64,000 nucleotides of DNA from Brachybacterium ginsengisoli (GCF_002407065.1 NZ_CP023564.1:1984001-2048000); one strand, 5' to 3'. Shown: positions 34,279 through 42,170, counted from the stretch's first letter. Notes: generated by a model not told the origin, from the letters alone. Program-made: numbers and translations.

Positions 34279-34607
34279 GACCGGAAGAGCAGGCGCCGGA
34301 TGGCGGCCGCGTTGGAGAAGATGCGGATCCCGAGGACCACGATGACCGCGGTAGAGAGCTGGGAGCCCACCCCGAGCTGATCACCGAGGAACACCAGGAA
34401 GGCCGCGATCCCGACGTTGAACAGGAACGAGGTGATGAAGACATGGGAGTCGAAGGCGCCGTCGAGGCTGGCTCGCAGGCCTCCGGCCAGGGTGTCCAGC
34501 GCGGCGACCACGGCGATGGGCAGATAGGGCTGGAGCAGGACGGGAACGTCCGGCTGCACGACCAGGCCCAGCACGATGCCGAGCACCAGTCCGACGATGG
34601 CGATCAC
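34275..34607 (-). CDS. sbp: Small basic family protein, DUF1290 (Rv1824-like)
   Basis: The 110-residue protein has three membrane helices ('IAIVGLVLGIVLGLVVQ', 'YLPIAVVAALDTLAGGLRA', 'FITSFLFNVGIAAFLVFLG') and a final 'GIRIFSNAAAIRRLLF'. It is the conserved small membrane protein that always lies between two DUF881 genes. Both neighbours overlap it by four bases (ATGA), so the three genes are translated as one unit. Function unknown; a divisome or wall-synthesis complex is inferred. Confidence 0.9.
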   Translation of the reverse strand: MIAIVGLVLGIVLGLVVQPDVPVLLQPYLPIAVVAALDTLAGGLRASLDGAFDSHVFITSFLFNVGIAAFLVFLGDQLGVGSQLSTAVIVVLGIRIFSNAAAIRRLLFRS

Positions 34608-35551
34608 GGGGAATCCTCCTCGGTGCCGCCCTCGGCGGCGGTCGATGCGGTGCCCGGCTCCTCGGCCGGGAGCGTCTCGGACGCGGGCTCGGAGTCCTCC
34701 TCGAGGACCGAGGCCTCACGGAGGGTCCCGCTGGGGAGGGCAGGGACCGAGAGCTCCTCGGACTCCTCCCAGGAGCGACGGATCCCGAAACGGGAGGAGA
34801 CCCCCTGGAGGTACTCCCCCGTCTCCGACTCGTCGACCGTGGTGCGCAGCTGCTCGGCGTCGCCGAGCGCCGTGATGCGGTACGGCGGCGACAGGGGGTG
34901 GAAGTCGACGAGCACGGCGGAGCCGGCCGTGCGGATCGCCGTGGAGGGCCCGACCCGCTGTCCGTTGACCGAGATCGCCTCCGCGCCCGCGGCCCACAGC
35001 CCGTTGACGGCGATCTGCAGGTCTCCGTCGGTCACACGGTTGACGGTCCCGGCCCCCGCCCCCGGGCTGGAGGGGAGCGGGGCGGAGTCGTCCAGCTCCA
35101 GCACGACGCCCGGTCCGCTCAGGACCGTGCCCGTGCCCGCCGTCTCGAAGGCGCCGAGACGCTCCGCGGCGCCGGCCTCGCCCTGCTCGAGCACCTCGGC
35201 CTGGGCGTCGGCGACCTGGGACTCGAGGTCTGCCCGGCGCTCCTCGAGCTGCGACGCCTCGGTGCGGGTCTCCCGCACCTCCGCCTCGAGCAGGGCGCGG
35301 GGGCTGTCCTCCGCGGCGGCCTCATGCCGGAGGTCGAGGACGGAGACGGCGACCGCGAAGCCGAGCACGAGCGCGAGGAGCAGCGTGATGGTGCGCGTGT
35401 ACCGGTTGTCCGGCGGCGCGGCCTCCGCGGCCGGGTGCTCGTGCGGACGCAGCGGGGCGACGCTGTACGGGTTCGCGGTCAGGGCGCGCAGCAGCGAGGT
35501 CGGCGAGTACGGGGTCTCACCGTGGGGAGTCTCGTGCTCGGCCGGGCGCAT
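34604..35551 (-). CDS. DUF881 membrane-anchored protein (Rv1823-like)
   Basis: 315 residues. A long N-terminus ('PTSLLRALTANPYSVAPLRP'), one membrane helix ('YTRTITLLLALVLGFAVAVS'), a coiled coil ('VRETRTEASQLEERRADLES'), a DUF881 domain ('GTVLSGPGVVLELDDSAPLP', 'LQIAVNGLWAAGAEAISVNG', 'YRITALGDAEQL') and an acidic C-terminal tail. A TACACT element six bases before the ATG suggests a leaderless start. First gene of the DUF881-sbp-DUF881-garA-ftsR block. Confidence 0.88.
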   Translation of the reverse strand: MRPAEHETPHGETPYSPTSLLRALTANPYSVAPLRPHEHPAAEAAPPDNRYTRTITLLLALVLGFAVAVSVLDLRHEAAAEDSPRALLEAEVRETRTEASQLEERRADLESQVADAQAEVLEQGEAGAAERLGAFETAGTGTVLSGPGVVLELDDSAPLPSSPGAGAGTVNRVTDGDLQIAVNGLWAAGAEAISVNGQRVGPSTAIRTAGSAVLVDFHPLSPPYRITALGDAEQLRTTVDESETGEYLQGVSSRFGIRRSWEESEELSVPALPSGTLREASVLEEDSEPASETLPAEEPGTASTAAEGGTEEDSP

Positions 35552-35557
35552 GCCTGC

Positions 35558-35563
35558 AGTGTA
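35558..35563 (-). promoter_or_regulatory. -10 element of a leaderless promoter for the DUF881 operon
   Basis: On the minus strand TACACT is followed by six bases and then the ATG at 35551. No ribosome site is seen. Confidence 0.5.
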
Positions 35564-35770
35564 GGAGCGGGCCGCAGGCGGATCCCGCAGACCCGCTGGG
35601 CGAGCCGCCGAGCGAGCTCCCGGCACCGCTCCCCCACTACCCCACGGCGCGCCCTCCGACTCGCCACGGCACAGGTGCCGCAGGTCACGCCCTTCCCGAT
35701 TCGCTCTTCCGGGCAGTGTCGGGGTACTGTATTCCTCGGTCCTCCGGTGACGGAGAACCACGAAGGATCT

Positions 35771-35844
35771 CGGGCTGTGGCGCAGCTTGGTAGCGCACCT
35801 GACTGGGGGTCAGGGGGTCGCAGGTTCAAATCCTGTCAGCCCGA
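35771..35844 (+). tRNA. tRNA-Pro (anticodon GGG)
   Basis: A 74-base cloverleaf: acceptor CGGGCTG/CAGCCCG, D stem GCGC/GCGC, anticodon stem CCTGA/TCAGG around the loop CTGGGGG (anticodon GGG), T stem GCAGG/CCTGT with loop TTCAAAT, discriminator A. CCA is not encoded. A TACTGT element near 35725 may be its -10. It is the insertion site of the 11.4-kb island that follows; the integrated element restores the 3' half exactly. Confidence 0.95.
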
Positions 35845-35845
35845 C
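35803..35845 (+). repeat. attL: 3' half of tRNA-Pro, direct-repeat copy 1
   Basis: 43 bases from the anticodon loop to one base past the tRNA 3' end. An identical copy lies at 47202-47244. The bases flanking the two copies differ on both sides, which defines the repeat length. Confidence 0.92.
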
Positions 35846-35849
35846 AAAA

Positions 35850-35884
35850 AAGCCCAGGTGAGAGCATGTTTCTCACCTGGGCTT
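35850..35884 (+). terminator. Strong hairpin just inside the island, after tRNA-Pro
   Basis: AAGCCCAGGTGAGA (35850-35863), loop GCATGTT, TCTCACCTGGGCTT (35871-35884): a perfect 14-bp stem preceded by an A-run. It now serves as terminator for the tRNA, and was brought in with the island. Confidence 0.8.
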
Positions 35885-35909
35885 CGTCGTTTTCCTGGGT
35901 GGTCACTTG

Positions 35910-35960
35910 CTGGTCCACTCGCTAGATCTGCTCGATCCGGGCACCGTCGAAGTGGACCAG
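35910..35960. repeat. Inverted repeat, possible insertion-sequence end
   Basis: CTGGTCCACT (35910-35919) and AGTGGACCAG (35951-35960) are perfect complements. The word GAAGTGGACCA recurs at 47083-47093 near the other end of the island. IS-end origin is inference. Confidence 0.4.
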
Positions 35961-35998
35961 TCCCGTTAGGCGTCGTAGCCCGCGGAGTGCACCAGAAG

Positions 35999-36155
35999 GT
36001 GCCCGTGAAGTTCAGTCCGGAGTTGCGATACCGCACCGTGCGCATGGTTCACGACAGTCAGGCCCGAGAGGGTGGCCCCGCTCGCAGTCGATTCGTGAGC
36101 TCACCCCGCGGTTCGGGGTCGGCGATGATGAGACGCTGCGGATCTGGTGCACTCC
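35999..36155 (+). pseudogene. IS3-family transposase OrfA fragment, frameshifted
   Basis: The first frame reads 'VPVKFSPELRYRTVRMVHDS' and 'QAREGGP', the typical start of an IS3-type OrfA. A shift of frame near 36080 is needed to continue as 'SQSIRELTPRFGVGDDETLR' and 'IW', the helix-turn-helix part. The rest of OrfA and all of OrfB are missing. It occupies the place beside the tRNA where an integrase gene would be expected, so an IS insertion followed by deletion may explain the loss of the integrase. Confidence 0.65.
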
Positions 36156-36220
36156 CTGCGGGCACCACCGAGCCTGCGGGTTGCCACGGATCAGCCGCTT
36201 AACCTCTGCGAGATCGGTCA

Positions 36221-37180
36221 TCAGTTAGCGCGGAGTGTGTTTCGTACGCCTGCCTGCTTCCCTCGGTTGCGGGCGCGAACTGCGAGCAGTGCGCAGCCGA
36301 TCACGGCGATGCCGCCGGTCACGGTCTGCCAGCCGATGTGCTCGCCCAACAGCATGGCCGCCCAGAGGATGTTCATCACGGGTTGAGTGAGCTGCACCTG
36401 GCTGACCTGCGACATTGGGCCGATGGCGAGGCCGCGATACCAGGCGAAGAACCCGAGGAACATGCTCACCGCCGCGAGGTACGCGAACGCGCCCCACTCC
36501 ACGACGGTGCCCAGGGGAGGCTGCTGCACCACGGCGATGCTGGTCAGCAGAATCATCAGCGGCGAGGCGAGCACGAGCGCCCACGAGATCGTCTGCCACG
36601 ACCCCATGCTGCGGGAGAGCAATCCGCCTTCCGCGTAGCCGACCGCGCAGACGACGACGGCGGCGAACAGCAGCAGGTCGGAGACATGCAGCCCGCCGAA
36701 ACCGCCACCCTGGATCACGGCGAATACCACCGCAGCGACCGCGCCGAACGCGGCGGCGACCCAGAACGAGCGTGCGGGTCGTTCCCCCGTGCGCAGGACG
36801 GCGATCACCGCGGTCGCTGCGGGCAGCAGCGCGATCACTACGGCCCCGTGGCTCGCGGACGCGGTCGTGAGGGCGAACGAGGTCAGCAGCGGGAACCCGA
36901 CCACCGCGCCGCCAGCGACCACCGAGACCTGTATCCATTGCCTCCGGCGCGGGAGTCTCTGCCGCGTCAACCCGAGGGCGAGCGCGGCGAGCGCGGCCGC
37001 GATCACCGCGCGGCCCGACCCGACGAACAGAGCCGACATGTGCCCGTTCTCTACCGCGACCCTGGTAAAGGGCACGGTGAAAGAGAACGCGGTCACGCCG
37101 AGCAGCCCCCACCACAGGCCGGCATGAGATACCGGTAGCAGTTTCGCAGAAGATAGAGTAGCGGTATCCTTGTTTCTCAT
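36221..37180 (-). CDS. EamA/DMT-family membrane transporter
   Basis: The 319-residue protein has ten predicted membrane helices in two EamA halves ('LLGVTAFSFTVPFTRVAVE', 'AVIAAALAALALGLTRQRL', and the second half from 'LLLFAAVVVCAVGYAEGGLL' to 'TGGIAVIGCALLAVRARNRG'). DMT proteins export amino acids, nucleotides or drugs. Its ATG shares the bases CATG with the start codon of the divergent MocR regulator, and a TACTAT element lies five bases upstream, so the transcript is probably leaderless. Regulation by that MocR protein is inferred. Confidence 0.88.
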   Translation of the reverse strand: MRNKDTATLSSAKLLPVSHAGLWWGLLGVTAFSFTVPFTRVAVENGHMSALFVGSGRAVIAAALAALALGLTRQRLPRRRQWIQVSVVAGGAVVGFPLLTSFALTTASASHGAVVIALLPAATAVIAVLRTGERPARSFWVAAAFGAVAAVVFAVIQGGGFGGLHVSDLLLFAAVVVCAVGYAEGGLLSRSMGSWQTISWALVLASPLMILLTSIAVVQQPPLGTVVEWGAFAYLAAVSMFLGFFAWYRGLAIGPMSQVSQVQLTQPVMNILWAAMLLGEHIGWQTVTGGIAVIGCALLAVRARNRGKQAGVRNTLRAN

Positions 37181-37191
37181 GACCTATAGTA
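37165..37191. promoter_or_regulatory. Back-to-back leaderless promoters, EamA and MocR genes
   Basis: The plus strand has TATCCT (37165-37170) eight bases before the MocR ATG (37179). The minus strand has TACTAT (plus-strand 37186-37191) five bases before the EamA ATG (37180). The two start codons overlap as CATG, so each promoter lies in the first codons of the opposite gene. Confidence 0.5.
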
Positions 37192-38588
37192 GCAGTGACC
37201 GCATTGTGTCCGCTCTCGGTGAGTGGATTGCGGCCGCTCCTGCGGGTGCACAGCTTCCGACGACGCGGCAGCTCGTCGCACGGTTCGAGGCCAGCCCGGT
37301 CACGGTGCAGAAGGCACTACGCACCCTCGTCGGCCAGGGTGTAATCGAGTCGCGCCCGGGCATCGGCACGTTCGTGCGCGGGATCCGGGCGGTCCGTCCG
37401 AACGACTACGGCTGGCAGACGGCAGCGCTCGGCTCCCCGCAGCATCGCGTTCCGGCCTCGTCGGCGGCGCTGCGTACCACGCCGAACGATGTGATCGCCC
37501 TGCACTCTGGCTACCCCGACAGGGAGCTGCTGCCCGAACGTCTGGTGCGGGCCGCGTTCGCTCGCGCTGCACGGAGCGAGGCGGCGGTGAGTCGCTCGCC
37601 CGCTACAGGCCTGCCCGAGCTGCAATCCTGGTTCGCCGCTGAACTCGGCGCGATCACTCCCACGGGCCTGACTGCCCCGGCCGCAAGGGATGTGGTGATC
37701 CTGCCGGGTAGTCAGAGTGGCCTCGGCACTCTCTTCCGCGCTCTTGTCGGAGCGGGGCGACCTCTGCTGATCGAGTCACCGAGCTATTGGGGGGCGATGC
37801 TCGCCGCCGCGCAGGTCGGCGTGCAACTCGTCCCTATCCCGTCCGGGCCGCGCGGCCCGAATCCCGACGACCTCGACCGCGCCTTCGCGCAGACCGGGGC
37901 ACGCGCGTTCTACGCGCAACCGAACTTCGCCAACCCCACCGGCGGCCAGTGGTCGGCGGAACTGGGGGACGCCGTACTCGGGATCGTGCGCGAGCACGGC
38001 GCGTTCCTCATCGAGGACGACTGGGCGCACGACTTCGGCATCACCTCCGATTCCGTCCCCGTCGCCGCCCGTGACGACAGCGGCCATGTCGTCTACATCC
38101 GCTCACTCACCAAGAGCGTCTCCCCGTCCGTCCGGGTCGCGGGCGTGATCGCGCGCGGCCCTGCCCGTGATCGTATCCTCGCGGACACGCAGGCTCAGGA
38201 GATGTACGTCAGCTCCGCGCTACAAGCCGTCGCGGTCGATGTGGTCACGCAACCGGCCTGGCGCACGCACCTGCGCTCGCTCAGACAACAGCTCACGAGC
38301 CGCCGCGATCTCCTCGTCGACGCGCTCCGCGAGCACGCTCCGACGGCGCGCCTGGATGCTGTGCCGTGCGGCGGTCTGAACCTCTGGCTGCGGCTGCCCG
38401 ACGACACGAACCTGCTCCAGCTCGCCCGAGAATGCGAAGCTCGCGGGGTCATCATCGCAGCAGGTGACGATTGGTTCCCCGCCGAGCCAACCGGCCGCTA
38501 TCTCCGTCTGAACTACTCCGGCCCCAACCCCAGCGCGTTCTCCGAAGCTGCGCGGATCATCGGACAAGCTCTCACGAACAGACAGTGA
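37179..38588 (+). CDS. MocR-type regulator (GntR HTH + PLP aminotransferase fold)
   Basis: The 469-residue protein has an N-terminal GntR winged helix ('LPTTRQLVARFEASPVTVQK', then 'ALRTLVGQGVIESRPGIGTF') and a C-terminal fold-type I aminotransferase domain. In the latter, 'DVVILPGSQSGLGTLFRALV', 'FYAQPNFANPTGGQWS', 'GAFLIEDDWAHDFG' and the PLP lysine in 'YIRSLTKSVSPSVRVAGVIA' are visible. MocR proteins sense PLP or an amino compound and usually control a divergent transporter or enzyme; here that is the EamA gene. It closes a self-contained regulator/exporter module. Confidence 0.88.
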   Translation: MTYSSSDRIVSALGEWIAAAPAGAQLPTTRQLVARFEASPVTVQKALRTLVGQGVIESRPGIGTFVRGIRAVRPNDYGWQTAALGSPQHRVPASSAALRTTPNDVIALHSGYPDRELLPERLVRAAFARAARSEAAVSRSPATGLPELQSWFAAELGAITPTGLTAPAARDVVILPGSQSGLGTLFRALVGAGRPLLIESPSYWGAMLAAAQVGVQLVPIPSGPRGPNPDDLDRAFAQTGARAFYAQPNFANPTGGQWSAELGDAVLGIVREHGAFLIEDDWAHDFGITSDSVPVAARDDSGHVVYIRSLTKSVSPSVRVAGVIARGPARDRILADTQAQEMYVSSALQAVAVDVVTQPAWRTHLRSLRQQLTSRRDLLVDALREHAPTARLDAVPCGGLNLWLRLPDDTNLLQLARECEARGVIIAAGDDWFPAEPTGRYLRLNYSGPNPSAFSEAARIIGQALTNRQ

Positions 38589-38646
38589 ACGGCTTCGGTG
38601 TCGATAGCGCTCCTGACCATGCCGATCGCGCCGAATGCAGCGGCTC

Positions 38647-39573
38647 TCATGATCGGACATGGTCTTTGTTTCTCGGTGGCGGGAGTTGACCGGCGACCAT
38701 CGCGATGAGTGCTGCGGCGAAGCCGAGAAGTTGGAGTGGGGCCAGGGCTTCACCTGCGATCGCGGCGCCGAGCACCGCCGCCACGAGCGGAGAGAGCAGG
38801 CCGAGCAGGGCGGTTGCCGTCACAGGCAGACGCCGAATGCCGGCGAACCAGATGGTGTAGGTCAGCAATGCCCCGATCAGCCCCAGCCAGGCGTACCCCA
38901 GCACGGCCTTGCCGTCGATACCGGGCGGAATGCCGTCGATGAGCAGAGCCGGTAGCAGCAGGACAAGACCGGCCGCGGTGAGTTGCCACCCGGCCAGACC
39001 GACTGCTGATACCCCTTCGGGGCGCCCCCACTTCTTCGTCAGCACCACGCCGATGCCCATCGACACGGCACCGCCCAAGCCCGCGAGGATACCAAGAGGC
39101 GACATCGCAGCGTTCGGGCCGAGGACGACGAGCGCAACGCCGATCATGCCGAGCACGCCCCAGGTGACTCGCCAGAGCGAGAGCTTCTCGTGCAGGATCG
39201 CCACGGCGAGGAACGCGATAACGATGGGCTGTGCCGCACCCAGCGTGGCTGCTACTCCGCCTGGCAGCTGCTGGGCTGCGAGGAAGAGCAACGGGAAGAA
39301 TGCGGCCATGTTCAAGGTGCCGAGCACGAGGCTCTTCCACCACCACGAACCGTGCGGCAACTGCCTCGCGATCAGGAGCGCGATCAGACCTGCGGGAAGC
39401 GAGCGCATCATCGCTGCGAAGAGAGGATGCCCCTCGGGCAGCAGGTGCGTTGTCACGATGTAGGTGGTGCCCCAGGCCATCGGGGTCAGCGCAGTCAGTA
39501 TCGTCCAACCCACTCGGCGCGTGGATCTTGCGTGCACGCTTCGAGGCGTGCGCGGTGAGGTCGTGATGCTCAT
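38647..39573 (-). CDS. EamA/DMT-family membrane transporter (second copy type)
   Basis: 308 residues, ten predicted helices, with 'LTALTPMAWGTTYIVTTHLL', 'RSLPAGLIALLIARQLPHG' and 'AAQPIVIAFLAVAILHEKLS' typical of EamA proteins. It is not a duplicate of the EamA protein at 36221; only the fold is shared. ATG at 39573 is chosen on family length; an upstream ATG at 39624 lies inside the LysR operator region. Divergent from the LysR gene; export of a metabolite or drug under LysR control is inferred. Confidence 0.88.
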   Translation of the reverse strand: MSITTSPRTPRSVHARSTRRVGWTILTALTPMAWGTTYIVTTHLLPEGHPLFAAMMRSLPAGLIALLIARQLPHGSWWWKSLVLGTLNMAAFFPLLFLAAQQLPGGVAATLGAAQPIVIAFLAVAILHEKLSLWRVTWGVLGMIGVALVVLGPNAAMSPLGILAGLGGAVSMGIGVVLTKKWGRPEGVSAVGLAGWQLTAAGLVLLLPALLIDGIPPGIDGKAVLGYAWLGLIGALLTYTIWFAGIRRLPVTATALLGLLSPLVAAVLGAAIAGEALAPLQLLGFAAALIAMVAGQLPPPRNKDHVRS

Positions 39574-39617
39574 GGTTACATCGTCGGGTCCGACATGCTG
39601 ATGAGTCCAGAACATTG

Positions 39618-39638
39618 TTGTCATATCAGTAATGAACA
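39618..39638. promoter_or_regulatory. Candidate LysR operator between EamA and LysR genes
   Basis: TTGTCAT-N7-ATGAACA is an imperfect inverted repeat of LysR type, 15 bases before the LysR start. It is followed by AATAAT (39641-39646), six bases from the GTG, suggesting a leaderless lysR transcript. Confidence 0.45.
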
Positions 39639-39652
39639 GGAATAATTGAAGT

Positions 39653-40543
39653 GTGGAGTTTCAGCAGATGCGGTATGTGGTCGCGGTGGCCGAGGAACGC
39701 AGTTTCACTCGCGCGGCGGAGCGGTGTCTCGTGGTGCAGTCCGCTCTGAGCCACCAGATCAAGGCGCTCGAACGCGAACTCGGGGTGAGGTTATTCGCGC
39801 GCACCAGCCGTAGGGTTGAGATCACCGCCGCCGGAGAGGCATTCCTGGCACGAGCACGAGAGAGTCTCGATGCGGCTGAACGGGCGGTCTCCGAGGCGGC
39901 GGAGGCGGACGGGCAGATTCGAGGCAGTCTCATCATTGGTGTGATTCCGACGGTGACCGCCATCGATATACCCGCTGCGCTCGGGCACTTCCATCGCGCC
40001 CACCCTGCGGTGCGGATCAAGCTCCGAGGCGGCGGTAGCGATGAGTTCGTCACCGCGATCAGCGAGGGCCGTATGGACGTGGCAGTGCTCGGGCTGCCCG
40101 ACAGTGCACCCCCGAAAGGCGTGAACGCGCGCGTTCTTGCCAGGGAACGGCTCATCGTCGTCGTCTCCGCCGAGCATTCACTGGCTCGGCGTCGCAGACT
40201 GCGGTTGCAAGACTTGGCCGATGAAGTGTTCGTGGACTTTCCCGAAGGAACACCCGGACGGCTTCCCTCCGACCTCGCGTTCCAGGCCGCCGGCATCCAT
40301 CGTGAGGTCGCCTTCGAAGCGATGAGCGCCGACCTCATCCTCGACCTGGTCAGGCAGGGCCTCGTGATCGCCCTGCTCTCACCAGCTGTCATTCCCGCCG
40401 GCAGCAACGGTCTTCGAATGATCCCGGTGACCGCTGGCCCCACCCGTATCGAGTACCTCGCGTGGAGCAGCTTCAATCCCGCCCCCGCGGCAAGAGCATT
40501 CCTCGAAAGCGTGCCGATTCCTCAATCGGGCGACGACAAGTAG
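39653..40543 (+). CDS. LysR-family transcriptional regulator
   Basis: The 296-residue protein has the LysR helix-turn-helix at residues 1-60 ('MRYVVAVAEERSFTRAAERC', then 'ALSHQIKALERELGVRLFAR') and a periplasmic-binding-protein-like effector domain ('GSLIIGVIPTVTAIDIPAAL', 'VHREVAFEAMSADLILDLV' region). GTG start with an AATAAT element just upstream. Transcribed away from the EamA gene, which it probably activates or represses in response to an unknown ligand. Confidence 0.9.
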   Translation: MEFQQMRYVVAVAEERSFTRAAERCLVVQSALSHQIKALERELGVRLFARTSRRVEITAAGEAFLARARESLDAAERAVSEAAEADGQIRGSLIIGVIPTVTAIDIPAALGHFHRAHPAVRIKLRGGGSDEFVTAISEGRMDVAVLGLPDSAPPKGVNARVLARERLIVVVSAEHSLARRRRLRLQDLADEVFVDFPEGTPGRLPSDLAFQAAGIHREVAFEAMSADLILDLVRQGLVIALLSPAVIPAGSNGLRMIPVTAGPTRIEYLAWSSFNPAPAARAFLESVPIPQSGDDK

Positions 40544-40586
40544 GTGCACGGGCAGGGGACCGGATGTCAGTCCGTCGGGCCTCGCT

Positions 40587-41645
40587 TCAAGAACGCTTGA
40601 CGAGTTCGACTGTTCCTTCGGGGTTCTCGGTGTGCTGGACGAATCCTTCGCTCGTGTACAGATGGATGTTCTTCGTGCTCTGCGATCCGGTGCTGAGCTC
40701 TATCCGGTCGCAGGAGCTGGCGAGAGCATCCGTCGCGTGCCGGAGGAGCCAGCGCCCGATTCCCCGCCCGTAGAGATCGGGAACGACGGCGAGTCTGCCG
40801 ATGTGCCCTGTTCGCGATGCGCGTCGAGCGCGAACCATTCCGATGAGACGACCGTGGAGCCAGAGTCCGACGCTCTCCCAGTCGGTGAGCCAGGCCTGCA
40901 CGTCTTCGAGGGTCTCGGTGAACGGAGCGAGGTCCAGCGTTTCGTTGCTCAACGCCTCGTCGACCCAGCAGCATCGCTGCAGAACCAGTACATGAGGGGC
41001 GTCGTTGGGAATCAATGGGCGTGTATAGCTACCGGGCAACGGCCCGACTTCGATACCGGGTCGTGCAGCCTCCCGCATGGGCTTGAGTGCGTGAGCTAGT
41101 CTGACCAGCTCCTCCAGCAAGCCGTTCGCCGACGCGGTCAGCTGTACGCTCGGACGCACCCCGGTCGAATCGATCGTGTCCTTCAGGCGCAGGGCGACGG
41201 TCGAGCCGAGGGGGACGAGACGAAGCGTCGTGATCACCTGCTTCGCGTGCTGCACGGATCGGGTGCCCGCCGACGTGTTGCCGTAGCTCACGAACCCCAT
41301 GGGCTTCCATGCCCATTCATGGCTCAGGTAGTCGAGGGCGTTCTTGAGCGTTGCGGGCATGCCGTAGTTGTATTCAGGCGTGACCGCGATGAAGCCATCC
41401 GCCTCGTCGACGATCTTGCTCCACGCTTTGGTGTGCGGGTTTCGATAGGCGCCGAGCGCCGGATGTTCCTCCTCGTCGAAGAACGGGAGATCGAGATCGC
41501 GCAACGACACATGCTGAAGCTCGACGTCGAGTGCGTCAGCGTGGAGGGTGAGAGTGTGCAGGAGCCAGTCTGCAACCGCCGGGCCTATCGCTCCGGGTCT
41601 GGTGCTGCACGTGAGGATCACGACTCTAGGAGATTTCGTTGACAT
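40587..41645 (-). CDS. Fusion: NADPH-dependent FMN reductase + GNAT acetyltransferase
   Basis: The first ~185 residues are a flavodoxin-like NAD(P)H:FMN reductase ('ILTCSTRPGAIGPAVADWLL', 'FIAVTPEYNYGMPATLKNAL', 'MGFVSYGNTSAGTRSVQHA'). After a linker, the last ~140 residues are a GNAT domain with motif A 'IGRLAVVPDLYGRGIGRWLL'. Both parts are complete and in one frame. The combination in one polypeptide is uncommon; a detoxification enzyme that reduces and/or acetylates a xenobiotic can be imagined but is not shown. Divergent from a MarR gene across a 16-bp inverted repeat covering both starts. Confidence 0.85.
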   Translation of the reverse strand: MSTKSPRVVILTCSTRPGAIGPAVADWLLHTLTLHADALDVELQHVSLRDLDLPFFDEEEHPALGAYRNPHTKAWSKIVDEADGFIAVTPEYNYGMPATLKNALDYLSHEWAWKPMGFVSYGNTSAGTRSVQHAKQVITTLRLVPLGSTVALRLKDTIDSTGVRPSVQLTASANGLLEELVRLAHALKPMREAARPGIEVGPLPGSYTRPLIPNDAPHVLVLQRCCWVDEALSNETLDLAPFTETLEDVQAWLTDWESVGLWLHGRLIGMVRARRASRTGHIGRLAVVPDLYGRGIGRWLLRHATDALASSCDRIELSTGSQSTKNIHLYTSEGFVQHTENPEGTVELVKRS

Positions 41646-41687
41646 GTAAACGAGCATAGATCGTAGAATGATTACATGTCAACGAAA
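41634..41687. promoter_or_regulatory. Long inverted repeat over both start codons (MarR operator)
   Basis: TTTCGTTGACATGTAA (41634-41649) and TTACATGTCAACGAAA (41672-41687) are perfect complements, 16 bp each, 22 bases apart. Each arm contains the ATG and codons M-S-T-K of one divergent gene. TAGAAT (41664-41669) on the plus strand and TATGCT on the minus strand (plus 41653-41658) lie six to seven bases before the ATGs, indicating leaderless transcripts that a MarR dimer could block. Confidence 0.75.
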
Positions 41688-42170
41688 AGGGTGGGGTCGG
41701 CGGCGCCTTGGTTGAGCGAGGATGAGGAAGTCGCCTGGCGCGCGTTCCGTCGCATGATGGTCGCCGTGCAGGCCGGTGTGGTGCACGACCTTGCAGCATC
41801 GGGCCTCTCGGAGCCCGACTACGAAGTGCTCAGCACCCTTGTTGAAGCGCCGGAGATGATGAGCACACTGCATGCCCAGGCGCAGAAGATGGGGTGGTCG
41901 CGGAGCAGGCTGTCGCGTCACGCCGGCAGGATGGAAGCGCGAGAGCTGATTCGCCGTGACCCCGACCCGGCAGATGGCCGCGGATGTCTGCTCGTGCTCG
42001 CCCCCCTCGGGCTCGACGCCCTTCGCGAAGCGACTGCCGTGCACCTGGAATCCGTGCGCCGTCGCTTCGCCGATCGGCTCGACGCGCGCGACCTCCTCGA
42101 CATCGTGCGAATCTCTGGAAAGCTCGCCCACGCCCCAGAACCGGGTCTACGAGACGGAGGCCGTGAGTAG
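41676..42170 (+). CDS. MarR-family transcriptional regulator
   Basis: The 164-residue protein has the MarR winged helix ('LHAQAQKMGWSRSRLSRHAG', 'RMEARELIRRDPDPADGRG', with the 'DPADGRG' wing) and flanking dimerisation helices. Divergent from the reductase/acetyltransferase fusion gene; both start codons are inside arms of one inverted repeat, so autoregulation plus control of the fusion gene is inferred. Its final 24 bases overlap the convergent TetR gene. Confidence 0.88.
   Translation: MSTKRVGSAAPWLSEDEEVAWRAFRRMMVAVQAGVVHDLAASGLSEPDYEVLSTLVEAPEMMSTLHAQAQKMGWSRSRLSRHAGRMEARELIRRDPDPADGRGCLLVLAPLGLDALREATAVHLESVRRRFADRLDARDLLDIVRISGKLAHAPEPGLRDGGRE

Noticed and set aside
36012-36221. Minus-strand frame with a 'LAEVKRLIRGN' segment like IS3 OrfA
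   Set aside because: Similarity is only about ten residues and could be chance; the plus-strand OrfA relic is better supported.
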